Source of the DNA: Blastococcus tunisiensis
Lineage (GTDB): Bacteria > Actinomycetota > Actinomycetes > Mycobacteriales > Geodermatophilaceae
Length of the DNA stretch: 64,000 nt
NCBI RefSeq assembly: GCF_900112815.1
Contig: NZ_FOND01000005.1
Location: 62,001 to 126,000 of the forward strand
Direction of reading: 5' to 3'
A program made the translations under genes and the position numbers. Positions 28,428-38,069 of the stretch are shown piece by piece. Each line of letters begins with the position of its first letter. Positions within the stretch are counted from its first letter, which is position 1. The notes under the pieces were generated by a model. That model saw nothing but the letters and a program-made list of their open reading frames with translations, did not search any database and was not told the origin of the DNA.

Positions 28428-29500
28428 GCGTCCCGTCGACGACCGTGTCGCCCGGCTGGCCCGGCCTGATCGAGGCCTACCGCTCACGGCTGCCGGTGAG
28501 CGCCGACACCCCGGTGGTCACCCTCCAGGAGGGCGCCACCCCGCTGCTGCCGGCCCCCGAGCTGTCCCGCCGCACCGGCTGCGAGGTGTTCCTCAAGGTC
28601 GAGGGCGCCAACCCGACCGGGTCCTTCAAGGACCGGGGCATGACGATGGCCATCACCAAGGCCGTCGAGGAGGGGGCGAAGGCGGTCATCTGCGCGTCGA
28701 CCGGCAACACCAGCGCCAGCGCCGCCGCCTACGCAGCCCGGGCCGGGCTCACCTGCGCGGTCCTCGTGCCGCAGGGCAAGATCGCCATGGGCAAGCTGGC
28801 CCAGGCGCTGGTGCACGGCGCCCAGCTGCTGCAGGTCGAGGGCAACTTCGACGACTGCCTCGCGCTGGCCAGCAAGCTCGCCATCGACTACCCGGTCAGC
28901 CTCGTCAACAGCGTCAACCAGTACCGCATCGAGGGGCAGAAGACCGCCTCCTTCGAGATCGTCGACGTCCTGGGCGACGCCCCCGACATCCACTGCCTGC
29001 CGGTCGGCAACGCCGGCAACATCACCGCCTACTGGCAGGGCTACCGCGAGTACGCGGACGACGGCATCGCCACCCGGACCCCGAGGATGTGGGGCTTCCA
29101 GGCGGCCGGCGCCGCGCCGATCGTCAGCGGCGCGGTCGTCGAGAACCCGAGCACGATCGCCACCGCCATCCGGATCGGCAACCCGGCCTCCTGGACGAAG
29201 GCGCTGGCCGCCCGCGACGAGTCCGGCGGCCGCATCGACGCCGTGACCGACCGCGCGATCCTCGCCGCCTACCGGCTGCTGGCCCGCAGCGTCGCCGTCT
29301 TCGTCGAGCCCGCGTCGGCGGCGTCGGTCGCCGGGCTGCTGCAGGTGGCCGCCGCGGGGGAGCTGGAACCGGGGCAGCGGGTGGTCTGCACGGTGACCGG
29401 CAACGGGCTCAAGGACCCGGAGTGGGCGATCTCCGGCGCGCCCGCCCCGGTGACCATCCCGGTCGACGCCGCGGCCGCGGCCGTCCAGCTCGGATTGTGA
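28424..29500 (+). CDS. thrC: Threonine synthase
   Basis: A 358-aa fold-type II PLP enzyme converting O-phosphohomoserine to threonine. The PLP Lys is in [28 protein letters not shown] is the substrate loop and [16 protein letters not shown] binds the cofactor phosphate. GTG 28424 overlaps the hom stop. A 149-bp gap with a direct repeat separates it from thrB, breaking the otherwise overlapping operon. Confidence 0.95.
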   Translation: MSVPSTTVSPGWPGLIEAYRSRLPVSADTPVVTLQEGATPLLPAPELSRRTGCEVFLKVEGANPTGSFKDRGMTMAITKAVEEGAKAVICASTGNTSASAAAYAARAGLTCAVLVPQGKIAMGKLAQALVHGAQLLQVEGNFDDCLALASKLAIDYPVSLVNSVNQYRIEGQKTASFEIVDVLGDAPDIHCLPVGNAGNITAYWQGYREYADDGIATRTPRMWGFQAAGAAPIVSGAVVENPSTIATAIRIGNPASWTKALAARDESGGRIDAVTDRAILAAYRLLARSVAVFVEPASAASVAGLLQVAAAGELEPGQRVVCTVTGNGLKDPEWAISGAPAPVTIPVDAAAAAVQLGL

Positions 29501-29514
29501 GCGGGCAGGGGCGT

Positions 29515-29564
29515 GAGCATCGCAGCGAGGCGGCCGGTGACAGGGAGAGAGCATCGCAGCGAGG
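29515..29564 (+). repeat. Direct repeat in the thrC-thrB gap
   Basis: GAGCATCGCAGCGAGG occurs at 29515-29530 and again at 29549-29564. Degenerate GCGAG-rich relatives follow to about 29640. No ORF or hairpin explains it. Confidence 0.7.
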
Positions 29565-29649
29565 GACGAGCGAGGCGCGGATCGACCACGGAACCGGCCT
29601 GGACATCGGAGCGAGGAGCGGAGCGTCCCGCGGCAGCGACGGCGGCGTT

Positions 29650-30594
29650 GTGACGTCGGTCCGGGTCCGCGTCCCCGCCACCAGCGCCAACCTCGGGCCC
29701 GCGTTCGACTGCGCCGGCCTGGCGCTGGGCCTGCACGACGACGTCGAGTTCACGGTCACCGGCGGTGGGCTCGAGGTGGTGGTGCGTGGTGAAGGCGCCG
29801 ACGGGCTGCCGACCGACGAGTCGCACCTGGTCGTACGTGCGTTCCGCACCGCCTGCGCCCGGCTCGGCTGGACCCCGCCGGGCCTGCGCGTCGTGGCGGA
29901 GAACGGGATCCCGCAGGGGCGGGGCATGGGCTCTTCGGCCGCCGCCGTCGTCGCGGGGGTCCTCGGCGCCTGGACGCTGTGCCCGGACGTGGCGACCGTC
30001 GACGTCGAGGCCGTCCTGCGGCTGACCACCGAGCTCGAGGGCCATCCCGACAACGTCGCCGCCTGCCTGCTCGGCGGCGCGACGCTGTCCTGGATGTCGG
30101 CCGACGGCGCACGCGCGGTCCGGCTCGAGGTGGAGCCGTCCGTGGCGCCGATCGTGCTCGTCCCCGGGGACACCCTGTCGACGCACGCCGCCCGCGGACT
30201 GCTCCCCGAGGCCGTTCCGCACGGGGACGCCGCCCACGCCGCCGGACGCGGGGCGCTGCTGGTGCACGCCCTCACGCAGGATCCCGGCCTGCTGCTCGAC
30301 GCCACCGAGGACCGGTTGCACCAGCGCCAGCGGGCCGGGGCCATGCCTGCGTCGCTGGCGCTGGTCGACCGGCTGCGCGCCGCCGGGTACGCCGCGGTGG
30401 TCTCCGGCGCCGGTCCGAGCGTCCTCGTGCTGGCCCGGCGGAACGGGGACGGCGCGGCGTCCGACCCGGCCGCCGGGTCGGACGTGCGCGGGGTGACGGC
30501 GCTCGTGCCCGCGGGTTGGCGGGTGCTGCCCCTGGCGGTGGACGTGCTCGGGGCGCGAGTGGTCGATGGGGACCTGCAGGTATCGTCTCGGTAA
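29650..30594 (+). CDS. thrB: Homoserine kinase
   Basis: A 314-aa GHMP kinase that phosphorylates homoserine, giving the threonine synthase substrate. The first motif is VPATSANLGPAFD, the ATP loop PQGRGMGSSAAAVVAG, and the third GHMP motif VSGAGPSVLVLA. The start is GTG 29650 (VTSVRVRVPATSANLG). It follows thrC after a 149-bp repetitive gap; no own promoter is obvious. Confidence 0.93.
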   Translation: MTSVRVRVPATSANLGPAFDCAGLALGLHDDVEFTVTGGGLEVVVRGEGADGLPTDESHLVVRAFRTACARLGWTPPGLRVVAENGIPQGRGMGSSAAAVVAGVLGAWTLCPDVATVDVEAVLRLTTELEGHPDNVAACLLGGATLSWMSADGARAVRLEVEPSVAPIVLVPGDTLSTHAARGLLPEAVPHGDAAHAAGRGALLVHALTQDPGLLLDATEDRLHQRQRAGAMPASLALVDRLRAAGYAAVVSGAGPSVLVLARRNGDGAASDPAAGSDVRGVTALVPAGWRVLPLAVDVLGARVVDGDLQVSSR

Positions 30595-30621
30595 CGAGGA
30601 ACACACTGGAACCCACCGGTG

Positions 30622-30650
30622 TTGTCACGTCCGTGAGCTGCATCTAGGCT
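30622..30650 (+). promoter_or_regulatory. rho promoter, -35 TTGTCA and -10 TAGGCT
   Basis: TTGTCA (30622-30627) and TAGGCT (30645-30650) are 17 nt apart, the best primary-sigma promoter in the window. The expected start leaves a leader of about 180 nt before rho, room for the autogenous attenuation known for rho genes. Confidence 0.65.
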
Positions 30651-30837
30651 CACGGCGTAGCCGCCCACTCGGGCGAGCCTCGCGCGGGGCCGAAGCAGAC
30701 GATCTCTCTTCGCCGCTGATCCGCCTCGCATCTCTCGACCCGTTCCCTTCTGCGTTCCCGCTCCCGAGCCGGACCTCCAGGGGCCGGGGCACCCCCTGCG
30801 CTGCAACGCGCAGGTCACCGCAGGGAAGGACCTGTAC

Positions 30838-32994
30838 GTGAGTGAATCCACCGACCTCGACGTGACCGGTACGCAGGACGCTGCCGGCCCGACCGAGGCA
30901 CCTGCCGCTTCTGGGACGACGGGCAGCCCCCGTCGCCGCGGCAACGGCCTGTCCGGGATGCTGCTGCCCGAGCTGCAGCGGCTCGCCGGCGAGCTGGGCA
31001 TCTCCGGCACCGGCCGGATGCGCAAGGGCGACCTCGTGGCCGCCATCTCCGCCCGCCAGGTGGGCGGCGGCGCGGACGCTCCGGCCGACAACGGCGCCGC
31101 CGCTCCCGCCGAGAGCGCCGGGACCCCCGGCACCGCCACCTCCGCGGCGCCCCTCGAGGCCCCCGTCAGCGGTGGCGCCAACGGCGGCCCGCTGACCGAC
31201 AGCACCCCGCCCGCCCGGCCGACCCGCTCGCGCCGCGGCGCGAGCCGCCCGGCCGGCTCCCCGTCGGTCGACGTCGCACCGTCCACCTCGGCGGCTCCGG
31301 GCGACGGCACGACCACCGGCGACCGGGGGCAGGCGCCGGCCGAGACGGCTGCGCCGTCCACCGACACCACACCGGCCGAGGGTGACCAGCAGACCGACGG
31401 CGAGCGCCCGCAGCGCAGCCGCGACCGCAGCCGCACCCGCGGCGACCGTGACGGTGCCAACCGGGACGGCGGCGGCAACCGCGACGGTGCCCCGCGCGAC
31501 GGCGGCAACCGGGACGGCGGCAGCAGCCGCGACAGCGGCGACCGGGGCGGCAACCGGGACGGCGGCAGCGACCGGGGCAGCAACCGCGACGGCGCCGGTA
31601 ACCGTGACGGTGGCAGCAACCGCGACGGCAACCGCGGGCCCGACCGGGGCGACCGCAACGACCGCGGCGGCCGGCCGGACAACCGCAACGACAACCGCAC
31701 CGACGGTGGCCGCGGCAACGCCAACGACGACGACGACGACGACTTCGAGGGCGGCCGCGGTCGCCGGGGCCGTCGGTACCGGGACCGGAACAAGCGCGGC
31801 GGCAACTCCGGCGGCCGCGACCGCTTCGACCAGGGTGAGCCGACCGTCAGCGAGGACGACGTGCTGCTGCCCGTCGCGGGCATCCTCGACGTCCTCGACA
31901 ACTACGCGTTCGTCCGGACCTCGGGGTACCTGACCGGCCCGAACGACGTCTACGTGTCCCTCTCGCAGGTCCGCCGCTACGGCCTGCGCCGCGGTGACGC
32001 CATCACCGGCGCCGTCCGGCAGCCCCGCGAGGGCGAGCGCAAGGACAAGTACAACGCGCTGGTCCGGCTCGACACGGTCAACGGCCTGGACCCCGAGCAG
32101 GCGAAGAGCCGGCCGGAGTTCACCAAGCTGACGCCGCTCTACCCGCAGGAGCGGCTGCGGCTGGAGACCGAGCCGCACCTGCTCACCACCCGGGTGATCG
32201 ACCTCGTCATGCCGATCGGCAAGGGGCAGCGCGCGCTGATCGTGTCGCCCCCGAAGGCCGGCAAGACGATGGTGCTGCAGTCGCTGGCCAACGCCATCAC
32301 GACGAACAACCCGGAGTGCCACCTCATGGTGGTGCTGGTCGACGAGCGGCCCGAAGAGGTCACCGACATGCAGCGCTCGGTGAAGGGCGAGGTCATCGCC
32401 TCGACCTTCGACCGGCCGCCGTCGGACCACACCACGGTCGCCGAGCTGTCCATCGAGCGGGCCAAGCGCCTGGTCGAGATGGGCCACGACGTGGTCGTCC
32501 TGCTGGACTCGATCACCCGCCTGGGCCGCGCCTACAACCTGGCGGCCCCCGCCAGCGGGCGGATCCTCTCCGGCGGCGTCGACTCCACGGCGCTGTACCC
32601 GCCGAAGCGCTTCCTGGGTGCCGCCCGGAACATCGAGAACGGCGGCTCGCTGACGATCATCGCCTCGGCGCTGGTCGAGACCGGCTCCACGATGGACACG
32701 GTCATCTTCGAGGAGTTCAAGGGCACCGGGAACGCCGAGATCAAGCTCGACCGCCGGCTGGCGGACAAGCGGGTCTTCCCGGCGGTCGACGTGAACGCGT
32801 CGGGCACCCGCAAGGAAGAGATCCTGATGAACCCCGACGAGCTGGCCATCGTCATCAAGCTGCGCCGGGTGCTGGCCGCGCTCGAGCCCCAGCAGGCGCT
32901 GGAGCTGCTCCTGGACAAGCTGAAGAAGACGCGCAACAACGTCGAGTTCCTCATGCAGATCCAGAAGACGACGCTGGGCCCGGACAAGGACTGA
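30838..32994 (+). CDS. rho: Transcription termination factor Rho with disordered insert
   Basis: A 718-aa Rho, far longer than the E. coli protein (419 aa). After the N-terminal helical domain ([23 protein letters not shown]) comes about 270 residues of low-complexity sequence dominated by N-R-D-G repeats, then the cold-shock-like RNA-binding domain ([13 protein letters not shown]) and the hexameric helicase motor with SPPKAGKT (Walker A), [10 protein letters not shown] and [16 protein letters not shown] (Walker B). Such inserts are typical of high-GC actinobacterial Rho and add RNA binding. Start GTG 30838 behind GGGAAGGA. Confidence 0.97.
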   Translation: MSESTDLDVTGTQDAAGPTEAPAASGTTGSPRRRGNGLSGMLLPELQRLAGELGISGTGRMRKGDLVAAISARQVGGGADAPADNGAAAPAESAGTPGTATSAAPLEAPVSGGANGGPLTDSTPPARPTRSRRGASRPAGSPSVDVAPSTSAAPGDGTTTGDRGQAPAETAAPSTDTTPAEGDQQTDGERPQRSRDRSRTRGDRDGANRDGGGNRDGAPRDGGNRDGGSSRDSGDRGGNRDGGSDRGSNRDGAGNRDGGSNRDGNRGPDRGDRNDRGGRPDNRNDNRTDGGRGNANDDDDDDFEGGRGRRGRRYRDRNKRGGNSGGRDRFDQGEPTVSEDDVLLPVAGILDVLDNYAFVRTSGYLTGPNDVYVSLSQVRRYGLRRGDAITGAVRQPREGERKDKYNALVRLDTVNGLDPEQAKSRPEFTKLTPLYPQERLRLETEPHLLTTRVIDLVMPIGKGQRALIVSPPKAGKTMVLQSLANAITTNNPECHLMVVLVDERPEEVTDMQRSVKGEVIASTFDRPPSDHTTVAELSIERAKRLVEMGHDVVVLLDSITRLGRAYNLAAPASGRILSGGVDSTALYPPKRFLGAARNIENGGSLTIIASALVETGSTMDTVIFEEFKGTGNAEIKLDRRLADKRVFPAVDVNASGTRKEEILMNPDELAIVIKLRRVLAALEPQQALELLLDKLKKTRNNVEFLMQIQKTTLGPDKD

Positions 32995-32996
32995 CG

Positions 32997-33065
32997 AAGG
33001 ACCCCCGTCCTCCCCACCCTTCGCGAGCTCAGGGTGGGCCCCTGGACGGGGGCCGTTCCAGCACC
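32997..33065 (+). repeat. 3'-end stem-loop element, copy 2
   Basis: It starts 2 nt after the rho stop (AAGGACCCCCGTCC) and closes with GGACGGGGGCCGTTCC. The inner stem pairs CCCACCCT with AGGGTGGG. It probably terminates the rho mRNA before rpmE. Confidence 0.75.
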
Positions 33066-33181
33066 TCCCGGTCGATCTGGGAGACTGGTCGGCCGAGCCC
33101 CGATGCGCGGCCGGAATACCACCCGCCCGCAGGCGTTCCACCCCACGAACACCGCAGACTTTCTCGGAAGAGGCGCCAGCC

Positions 33182-33415
33182 ATGAAGAGCGACATCCACC
33201 CGGCCTACAACGTCACCACGGTGACCTGCGGCTGCGGCAACACGTTCCAGACGCGCAGCACGTCCCCGACCGGTCAGCTGACCGTCGAGGTCTGCTCGGC
33301 GTGCCACCCCTTCTACACCGGCAAGCAGAAGATCCTGGACACCGGTGGCCGCGTCGCCCGCTTCGAGAAGCGGTTCGGCAAGCGCGCCGCTGCCGGGGCC
33401 GACGCCGGCAAGTAG
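33182..33415 (+). CDS. rpmE: 50S ribosomal protein L31, zinc-binding form
   Basis: A 77-aa ribosomal protein. Cysteines at CGC (16, 18) and CSAC (37, 40) give the zinc-binding C+ type of bL31. The family motif HPFYTGKQK is intact, and the tail is basic. ATG 33182 is preceded by AAGAGG. It lies between rho and prfA as in other actinobacteria and is followed by a long hairpin. Confidence 0.97.
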   Translation: MKSDIHPAYNVTTVTCGCGNTFQTRSTSPTGQLTVEVCSACHPFYTGKQKILDTGGRVARFEKRFGKRAAAGADAGK

Positions 33416-33422
33416 CTCTCCC

Positions 33423-33467
33423 GACGGCGCCCGTGCCGCCCCTTCCCGGGGCGGGACGGGCGCCGTC
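33423..33467 (+). terminator. Long hairpin after rpmE
   Basis: GACGGCGCCCGT and CCGCCCC pair with GGGGCGG and ACGGGCGCCGTC, a 19-bp stem interrupted by one G-G mismatch. There is no U-tract. It probably terminates rpmE or stabilises its mRNA. Confidence 0.75.
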
Positions 33468-33536
33468 GTCATGTCCGCACCGACCCCTGCGTGCTCCCTC
33501 GCGATGGAGCACGCGGTCCTCCCCGAGGTGATCGTC

Positions 33537-34616
33537 GTGAGCAGCAGCACCGATGCCGCGCCCGAGCGGCTGTCGGACCTGCTCGACGAGCACGCCTCCC
33601 TGGAACGCGAGCTCGCCGACCCGTCCGTGCACGCCGACCAGTCCCGTGCCCGCCGGCTGAGTCGTCGCTACGCCCAGCTCGCGCCGCTGGTCGAGACGTC
33701 GCGGGCGCTGGAGGAGGCCCGCGGCGACCTCGGTACGGCTCGCGAGCTCGCCCGCGACGACGCCTCGTTCGCCGCCGAGGCGCGCACCCTCGAGGCCCAG
33801 GTGGAGGAGCTCTCCGCCCGGCTGCGCGAGCAGCTGCTGCCGAAGGACCCCGACGACGACAAGGACGTCATCCTCGAGGTCAAGGCGGGGGAGGGCGGCG
33901 CGGAGTCGGCGCTGTTCGCCGGCGACCTGCTGCGCATGTACCTGCGCTACGCCGAGCGCCGCGGCTGGTCCACCGAGGTGCTCGACGCCGTCGAGGCCGA
34001 CCTCGGTGGCTACAAGGACGTGGCGGTGGCCATCAAGTCCCGCGGCGACGAGGGCATCTGGTCCCGGCTGAAGTTCGAGGGCGGCGTGCACCGCGTGCAG
34101 CGCGTCCCGGTCACCGAGAGCCAGGGGCGCATCCACACGTCGGCCGCCGGCGTGCTGGTGCTGCCCGAGGCGGAGGAGGTCGACGTCACCGTCGACCCGA
34201 ACGACCTGCGGATCGACGTGTTCCGGTCCTCCGGTCCCGGTGGGCAGAGCGTCAACACCACCGACTCCGCCGTGCGGATCACCCACCTGCCCAGCGGCAT
34301 CGTGGTCAGCTCGCAGAACGAGAAGAGCCAGCTGCAGAACCGCGAGTCCGCGCTGCGCGTGCTGCGCGCGCGGCTGCTGGCCGCCGCGCGGGAGGAGGCC
34401 GCGGCCACGGCCAGCGACCAGCGGCGCAGCCAGGTGCGGACCATGGACCGCAGCGAGCGGGTGCGCACCTACAACTTCCCGGAGAACCGGATCGCCGACC
34501 ACCGGGTGGGCTACAAGGCGCACAACCTCGACCAGGTGATCGACGGCGACCTCGACGCGGTCATCGACGCGCTGGTGGCCGCGCACACCGCCGAGCTGCT
34601 GGCGGCCGGCTCCTGA
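33537..34616 (+). CDS. prfA: Peptide chain release factor 1
   Basis: A 359-aa class I release factor, the usual RF1 length. The stop-codon recognition tripeptide region is [16 protein letters not shown] (PVT in place of E. coli PAT) and the peptidyl-hydrolysis motif is GPGGQSVNT with GGQ. GTG 33537 was chosen because GAGGTG lies 6 nt upstream and the family begins here. It is followed immediately by prmC, which methylates the GGQ glutamine. Confidence 0.95.
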   Translation: MSSSTDAAPERLSDLLDEHASLERELADPSVHADQSRARRLSRRYAQLAPLVETSRALEEARGDLGTARELARDDASFAAEARTLEAQVEELSARLREQLLPKDPDDDKDVILEVKAGEGGAESALFAGDLLRMYLRYAERRGWSTEVLDAVEADLGGYKDVAVAIKSRGDEGIWSRLKFEGGVHRVQRVPVTESQGRIHTSAAGVLVLPEAEEVDVTVDPNDLRIDVFRSSGPGGQSVNTTDSAVRITHLPSGIVVSSQNEKSQLQNRESALRVLRARLLAAAREEAAATASDQRRSQVRTMDRSERVRTYNFPENRIADHRVGYKAHNLDQVIDGDLDAVIDALVAAHTAELLAAGS

Positions 34617-35467
34617 ACGCCCGGTCCCTGCTCGCCGATGCGTCCCGGCGGCTGACCGAGGCCGGGGTCGCGTCGCCCCGGGTGGACGCCGAGCTGCTCC
34701 TGGCCGCCGTCCTCGACGTGCCCCGGAGCGGCCTGCTCACCCTCGACACCGTGCCGGAGGGCGCCGCCACCCGGTTCGCCGCCCTGCTCGACCAGCGGGC
34801 CGACCGCGTGCCGTTGCAGCACCTGACCGGACGGGCGCCGTTCCGGTTCCTCGAGCTGGCGGTGGGTCCCGGGGTCTTCGTCCCGCGGCCGGAGACCGAG
34901 CAGCTGACCGGCTGGGCCCTGGAACGCCTGGCCGGCCTCGACGGGCCGATCGTGGTCGACCTGGGCAGCGGCTCGGGGGCGATCGCGCTGTCCATCGCGC
35001 ACGAGCACCCCGGCGCACGGGTCACCGCCGTCGAGCGCGACCCGGGCGCCCTCGCCTGGACGCGGCACAACGCCATGGCCCGGGTGGCCGCCGGGGACAC
35101 GCCCGTGGGCGTCGTCCAGGGCGACATGACCGATCCCACCCTGCTGGCGGAGCTCGACGGGCGGGTCGCCGTCGTGGTGTCGAACCCGCCCTACGTGCCC
35201 GACGGTGCCGTGCTGCCGCGCGAGGTGGCCGACCACGACCCGCCCCTGGCCCTGTGGGGCGGGCCCGACGGGCTCGACGTCGTCCGCGGGATGCTGGCCG
35301 TCGCCGCGCGGCTGCTGCATCCCGGTGGATGGCTCGGCATCGAGCACGCCGACCAGCAGGGGGGCGCGCTGCCCGCCGTGGTGCGCGCGCACGGCGGCTT
35401 CACCGACGTCGAGGACCACCCCGACCTCGCCGGCCGCCCCCGCTTCACCACCGCCCGCCGCGCATGA
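34613..35467 (+). CDS. prmC: Release factor glutamine methyltransferase (CTG start likely)
   Basis: A 284-aa SAM-dependent enzyme that methylates the GGQ Gln of RF1/RF2. The N-terminal helical domain ([10 protein letters not shown]) is followed by [14 protein letters not shown] (SAM binding) and the catalytic NPPY motif in [11 protein letters not shown]. To include the whole conserved N-terminus, translation must begin at CTG 34613, overlapping the prfA stop as CTGA; the next in-frame GTG is deep in the helical domain. The rare start is an inference from the frame. Confidence 0.9.
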   Translation: MNARSLLADASRRLTEAGVASPRVDAELLLAAVLDVPRSGLLTLDTVPEGAATRFAALLDQRADRVPLQHLTGRAPFRFLELAVGPGVFVPRPETEQLTGWALERLAGLDGPIVVDLGSGSGAIALSIAHEHPGARVTAVERDPGALAWTRHNAMARVAAGDTPVGVVQGDMTDPTLLAELDGRVAVVVSNPPYVPDGAVLPREVADHDPPLALWGGPDGLDVVRGMLAVAARLLHPGGWLGIEHADQQGGALPAVVRAHGGFTDVEDHPDLAGRPRFTTARRA

Positions 35468-35494
35468 GCCGGTCGTGGGGAAGACTTCCGGTCC

Positions 35495-36136
35495 GTGGCT
35501 GATCTCTTCGACTGCTCCGACCCGGAGGCGCGCGCTGCCGGACTGGACGCCGCGGCGGCGGCGATCGGCCGGGGCGAGCTGGTGCTGATCCCGACCGACA
35601 CCGTCTACGGCGTCGCCGCCGATGCCTTCACCCCGGCGGCCGTGACCGGTCTGCTGGCGGCCAAGAACCGCGGCCGGACGATGCCGGTACCGGTGCTGAT
35701 CGGCGAGGCCTCCACCCTGGCCGGGCTGGTGGTGAACCTCCCGCCGACCGCCACCGAGCTGGCCCAGGCGTTCTGGCCGGGCGGGCTGACCCTCGTCCTG
35801 GAGCACGCGCCGTCGCTCGCCTGGGACCTCGGCGACGCCGAGGGGACCGTGGCCGTCCGCCTTCCCGACGACGACGTCGCCCGGGACCTGCTGCGGCGGA
35901 CCGGGCCGCTCGCGGTGTCCAGCGCCAACCGTTCCGGCCGGCCGGCCGCGACGACGGCGGCACAGGCGGTGGACCAGCTCGGCGACCACGCGGCCGTCGT
36001 CCTGGACGGCGGCGCGCGCGAGGGATCGGCCGCCAGCACCATCGTCGACTGCACCGGTCCGGTGCCGCGCGTGCTGCGGATCGGTGCGATCGACGTCGAC
36101 CGGCTGCGCGCCGTCGTCCCCGACGTCACCGACTGA
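35495..36136 (+). CDS. L-threonylcarbamoyladenylate synthase
   Basis: A 213-aa TsaC/Sua5 (YrdC-domain) enzyme producing threonylcarbamoyl-AMP for the t6A37 tRNA modification. It has the motifs PTDTVYGV, KNRGRTMPVPVLIG, WPGGLTLVLE, PLAVSSANRSG and STIVDCTG. Size fits the single-domain TsaC form. It starts at GTG 35495, 27 bp after prmC, in the conserved translation-factor cluster. Confidence 0.94.
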   Translation: MADLFDCSDPEARAAGLDAAAAAIGRGELVLIPTDTVYGVAADAFTPAAVTGLLAAKNRGRTMPVPVLIGEASTLAGLVVNLPPTATELAQAFWPGGLTLVLEHAPSLAWDLGDAEGTVAVRLPDDDVARDLLRRTGPLAVSSANRSGRPAATTAAQAVDQLGDHAAVVLDGGAREGSAASTIVDCTGPVPRVLRIGAIDVDRLRAVVPDVTD

Positions 36137-36235
36137 GCGGTGCGCACCGTCCCAGGCGATACCGTGGGGGATCGCCGCGCGCCCGGACCGGGCGCCGCGG
36201 GCAGCCACAGCGGGTACGACGGACGGGGGAGCGAG

Positions 36236-36277
36236 ATGTGCACCCCGTCCCGCCCCCGTCCGGACAGCGCCACCTGA
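36236..36277 (+). CDS. 13-residue upstream ORF before the wecA-like gene
   Basis: ATG 36236 opens a short ORF (MCTPSRPRPDSAT) that ends 4 nt before the GTG of the glycosyltransferase. The uORF has GGGGGAG just upstream, while the main gene has no Shine-Dalgarno of its own. A -10-like TACCGT is at 36160-36165. Translational coupling is inferred. Confidence 0.35.
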   Translation: MCTPSRPRPDSAT

Positions 36278-36281
36278 TCCC

Positions 36282-37529
36282 GTGCGCGAGTACGCCGTCG
36301 TCCTCCTCACCGCCGCGCTGGTCACCTTCCTGACCACCCCGGTGGTGCGGATGGTCGCCATCCGGGCGCGGATGATGGCCGCCCCGCGGGAACGGGACGT
36401 GCACGTCATCCCGACGCCCCGGGGCGGCGGTGTCGCGATGTACCTGGGGGTGGCCGCGGCGATCATGGTCGCCACGCGGCTGCCGGCGCTGCAGCGGACG
36501 TTCCAGGACTCCCAGACCATCGCGGTCCTGGTCGCCGGTGGGCTGATCTGCCTGCTCGGCGTCCTCGACGACCGCTGGGGCCTGGACGCCCTGACGAAGC
36601 TCACCGGACAGATCGCCGCCGCCGGGGTGCTGGTCCTGCTCGGCGTGCAGCTGGCCTACCTGTTCCTGCCGGTCGCCGACATCGGCACGATCTCGCTGGG
36701 GCCCGACATCGGGGTGCCCCTGACGGTCCTGCTCACCGTCGCCACCGTGAACGCGCTGAACTTCATCGACGGCCTCGACGGCCTCGCGGCCGGCGTCTCC
36801 GCGATCGCCGCCCTGGCCTTCTTCGCCTACAGCTACCACCTGGGGCTCGTCGGGTACGACGACGTCGCCAGCGCGCCGGCGCTGATCACCGCCGTGCTGG
36901 CCGGTGCCTGCCTGGGCTTCCTGCCGCACAACTTCAGCCCGGCCCGGATCTTCATGGGTGACTCCGGCTCGATGCTGGTCGGCCTGATGCTGTCGGCGGC
37001 GGCGGTCACGGCGACCGGGAACGTCGACCCCCAGTCCTTCGACTCCGCGGCGTCGCTGCTCCCGCTGGCGCTGCCGCTGCTGGTGCCGATCGCGATCCTG
37101 TTCATCCCGTTCGTCGACCTGCTGATGGCGGTCGTGCGGCGCACCCGCAAGGGCCAGTCGCCGTTCTCGCCGGACAAGATGCACCTGCACCACCGGCTGC
37201 TCTCCATCGGTCACTCGCACCGGCGGGCGGTGCTGGTCATGTACTTCTGGGCCGCCCTGCTGTCCTTCGGCGCGGTGGGCCTGTCGATCACCGGCGGGCA
37301 GGCCGAGCTGGTCGTGGCCATCGCCGTCCTCCTCGTGGTGGGCGTCGTCGTGGTCCTCGGCCCGCGCGCCCGCCGGGCCGCGCGGGAGGCGCGGGCCGCC
37401 GAGCTGGCCGCGCAACGCGAGCGCAGCCGGGCGGAGCACCCGACCGCGCGGGCGCTGCGGACGCACGCGGACGCACGGGGGTCCCGTCCGAAGTCCGGGA
37501 AGCACCCGGCCGGGCGGGTGCTCCGGTGA
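36282..37529 (+). CDS. Polyprenyl-phosphate sugar-1-phosphate transferase (MraY/WecA family)
   Basis: A 415-aa membrane enzyme with about 11 transmembrane segments. It transfers a sugar-1-phosphate, probably GlcNAc-1-P, to the lipid carrier for cell-wall polymer synthesis. Signatures are VLDDRWGLD (DD metal site), NALNFIDGLDGLAAG, FMGDSGSMLVG and HLHHRLL. The last 70 residues are charged and cytoplasmic. The equivalent gene (rfe/wecA) precedes atpI in mycobacteria. GTG 36282 follows a short uORF; the stop overlaps the next gene (GTGA). Confidence 0.9.
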   Translation: MREYAVVLLTAALVTFLTTPVVRMVAIRARMMAAPRERDVHVIPTPRGGGVAMYLGVAAAIMVATRLPALQRTFQDSQTIAVLVAGGLICLLGVLDDRWGLDALTKLTGQIAAAGVLVLLGVQLAYLFLPVADIGTISLGPDIGVPLTVLLTVATVNALNFIDGLDGLAAGVSAIAALAFFAYSYHLGLVGYDDVASAPALITAVLAGACLGFLPHNFSPARIFMGDSGSMLVGLMLSAAAVTATGNVDPQSFDSAASLLPLALPLLVPIAILFIPFVDLLMAVVRRTRKGQSPFSPDKMHLHHRLLSIGHSHRRAVLVMYFWAALLSFGAVGLSITGGQAELVVAIAVLLVVGVVVVLGPRARRAAREARAAELAAQRERSRAEHPTARALRTHADARGSRPKSGKHPAGRVLR

Positions 37530-38053
37530 GCGCGGTCCAGCCGGGAGCGCCGCGCCCCTCGGCGCCCTGGGACATCTCCTTCCTGCGGCCGGGCGTCCTG
37601 GTCACGGCCGCCGCGGCGGCCGTCGCCGCTCCGGTGGCCGGGGTCCTCGGGGGGTGGGGGAGCGCCGCCGGGGTGCTGGCCGGCGCCGTCACGGTGGCGG
37701 GGTTCTTCTGCGTGTCCGCCGTGGTGATCGCCCGGGCGGGCCGGATCGACGACGCGCTCTCCCTCCCCGCGGCGCTGGGAACCTTCCTGGTCAAGGCGCT
37801 GGTGCTGTTCGGCGTGCTGGGTGCGGTGCCCGAGGACGGCTGGCTGGACCGGCTCACCCTGGCCTGGACGGTCATCGCCGCCACCCTGCTGTGGGGGGCG
37901 GTCCAGGCCCGCTGGGTGTGGACCCGGCAGATGTACTACGTGCCCCCGCCCGCACCGCCCGCCACGGCGGAGGACGGCGCGACGCCCGAGCCCCCGGAGG
38001 GTGCGTCGGAGAGCCCTCGGCCGGACCCGGAAAAGCCCGCGTCACACGGCTGA
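37526..38053 (+). CDS. AtpI-like four-helix membrane protein
   Basis: A 175-aa protein with four hydrophobic segments (about residues 25-45, 47-70, 82-102, 110-128) and a Pro/Glu-rich cytosolic tail. Position directly before atpZ-atpB and the four-helix layout indicate an ATP synthase protein I homologue, which assists assembly of the c-ring or ion handling in other bacteria. It starts at GTG 37526 overlapping the glycosyltransferase stop by 4 nt. Confidence 0.7.
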   Translation: MSAVQPGAPRPSAPWDISFLRPGVLVTAAAAAVAAPVAGVLGGWGSAAGVLAGAVTVAGFFCVSAVVIARAGRIDDALSLPAALGTFLVKALVLFGVLGAVPEDGWLDRLTLAWTVIAATLLWGAVQARWVWTRQMYYVPPPAPPATAEDGATPEPPEGASESPRPDPEKPASHG

Positions 38054-38055
38054 GA

Positions 38056-38061
38056 TAGTGT
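38056..38061 (+). promoter_or_regulatory. -10 element of the atp operon
   Basis: TAGTGT ends 8 nt before the ATG at 38070. It overlaps the end of the atpI-like gene region and could give a leaderless atp transcript in addition to read-through. Confidence 0.4.
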
Positions 38062-38069
38062 CCCGACCG

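Noticed and set aside
31430-31700. Tandem repeats as a minisatellite or mobile element
   Set aside because: They are in frame and encode the disordered segment of Rho.
30625-33195. 856-aa antisense frame over rho
   Set aside because: Its Val/Ala-rich middle is the complement of the N-R-D-G repeats of Rho.
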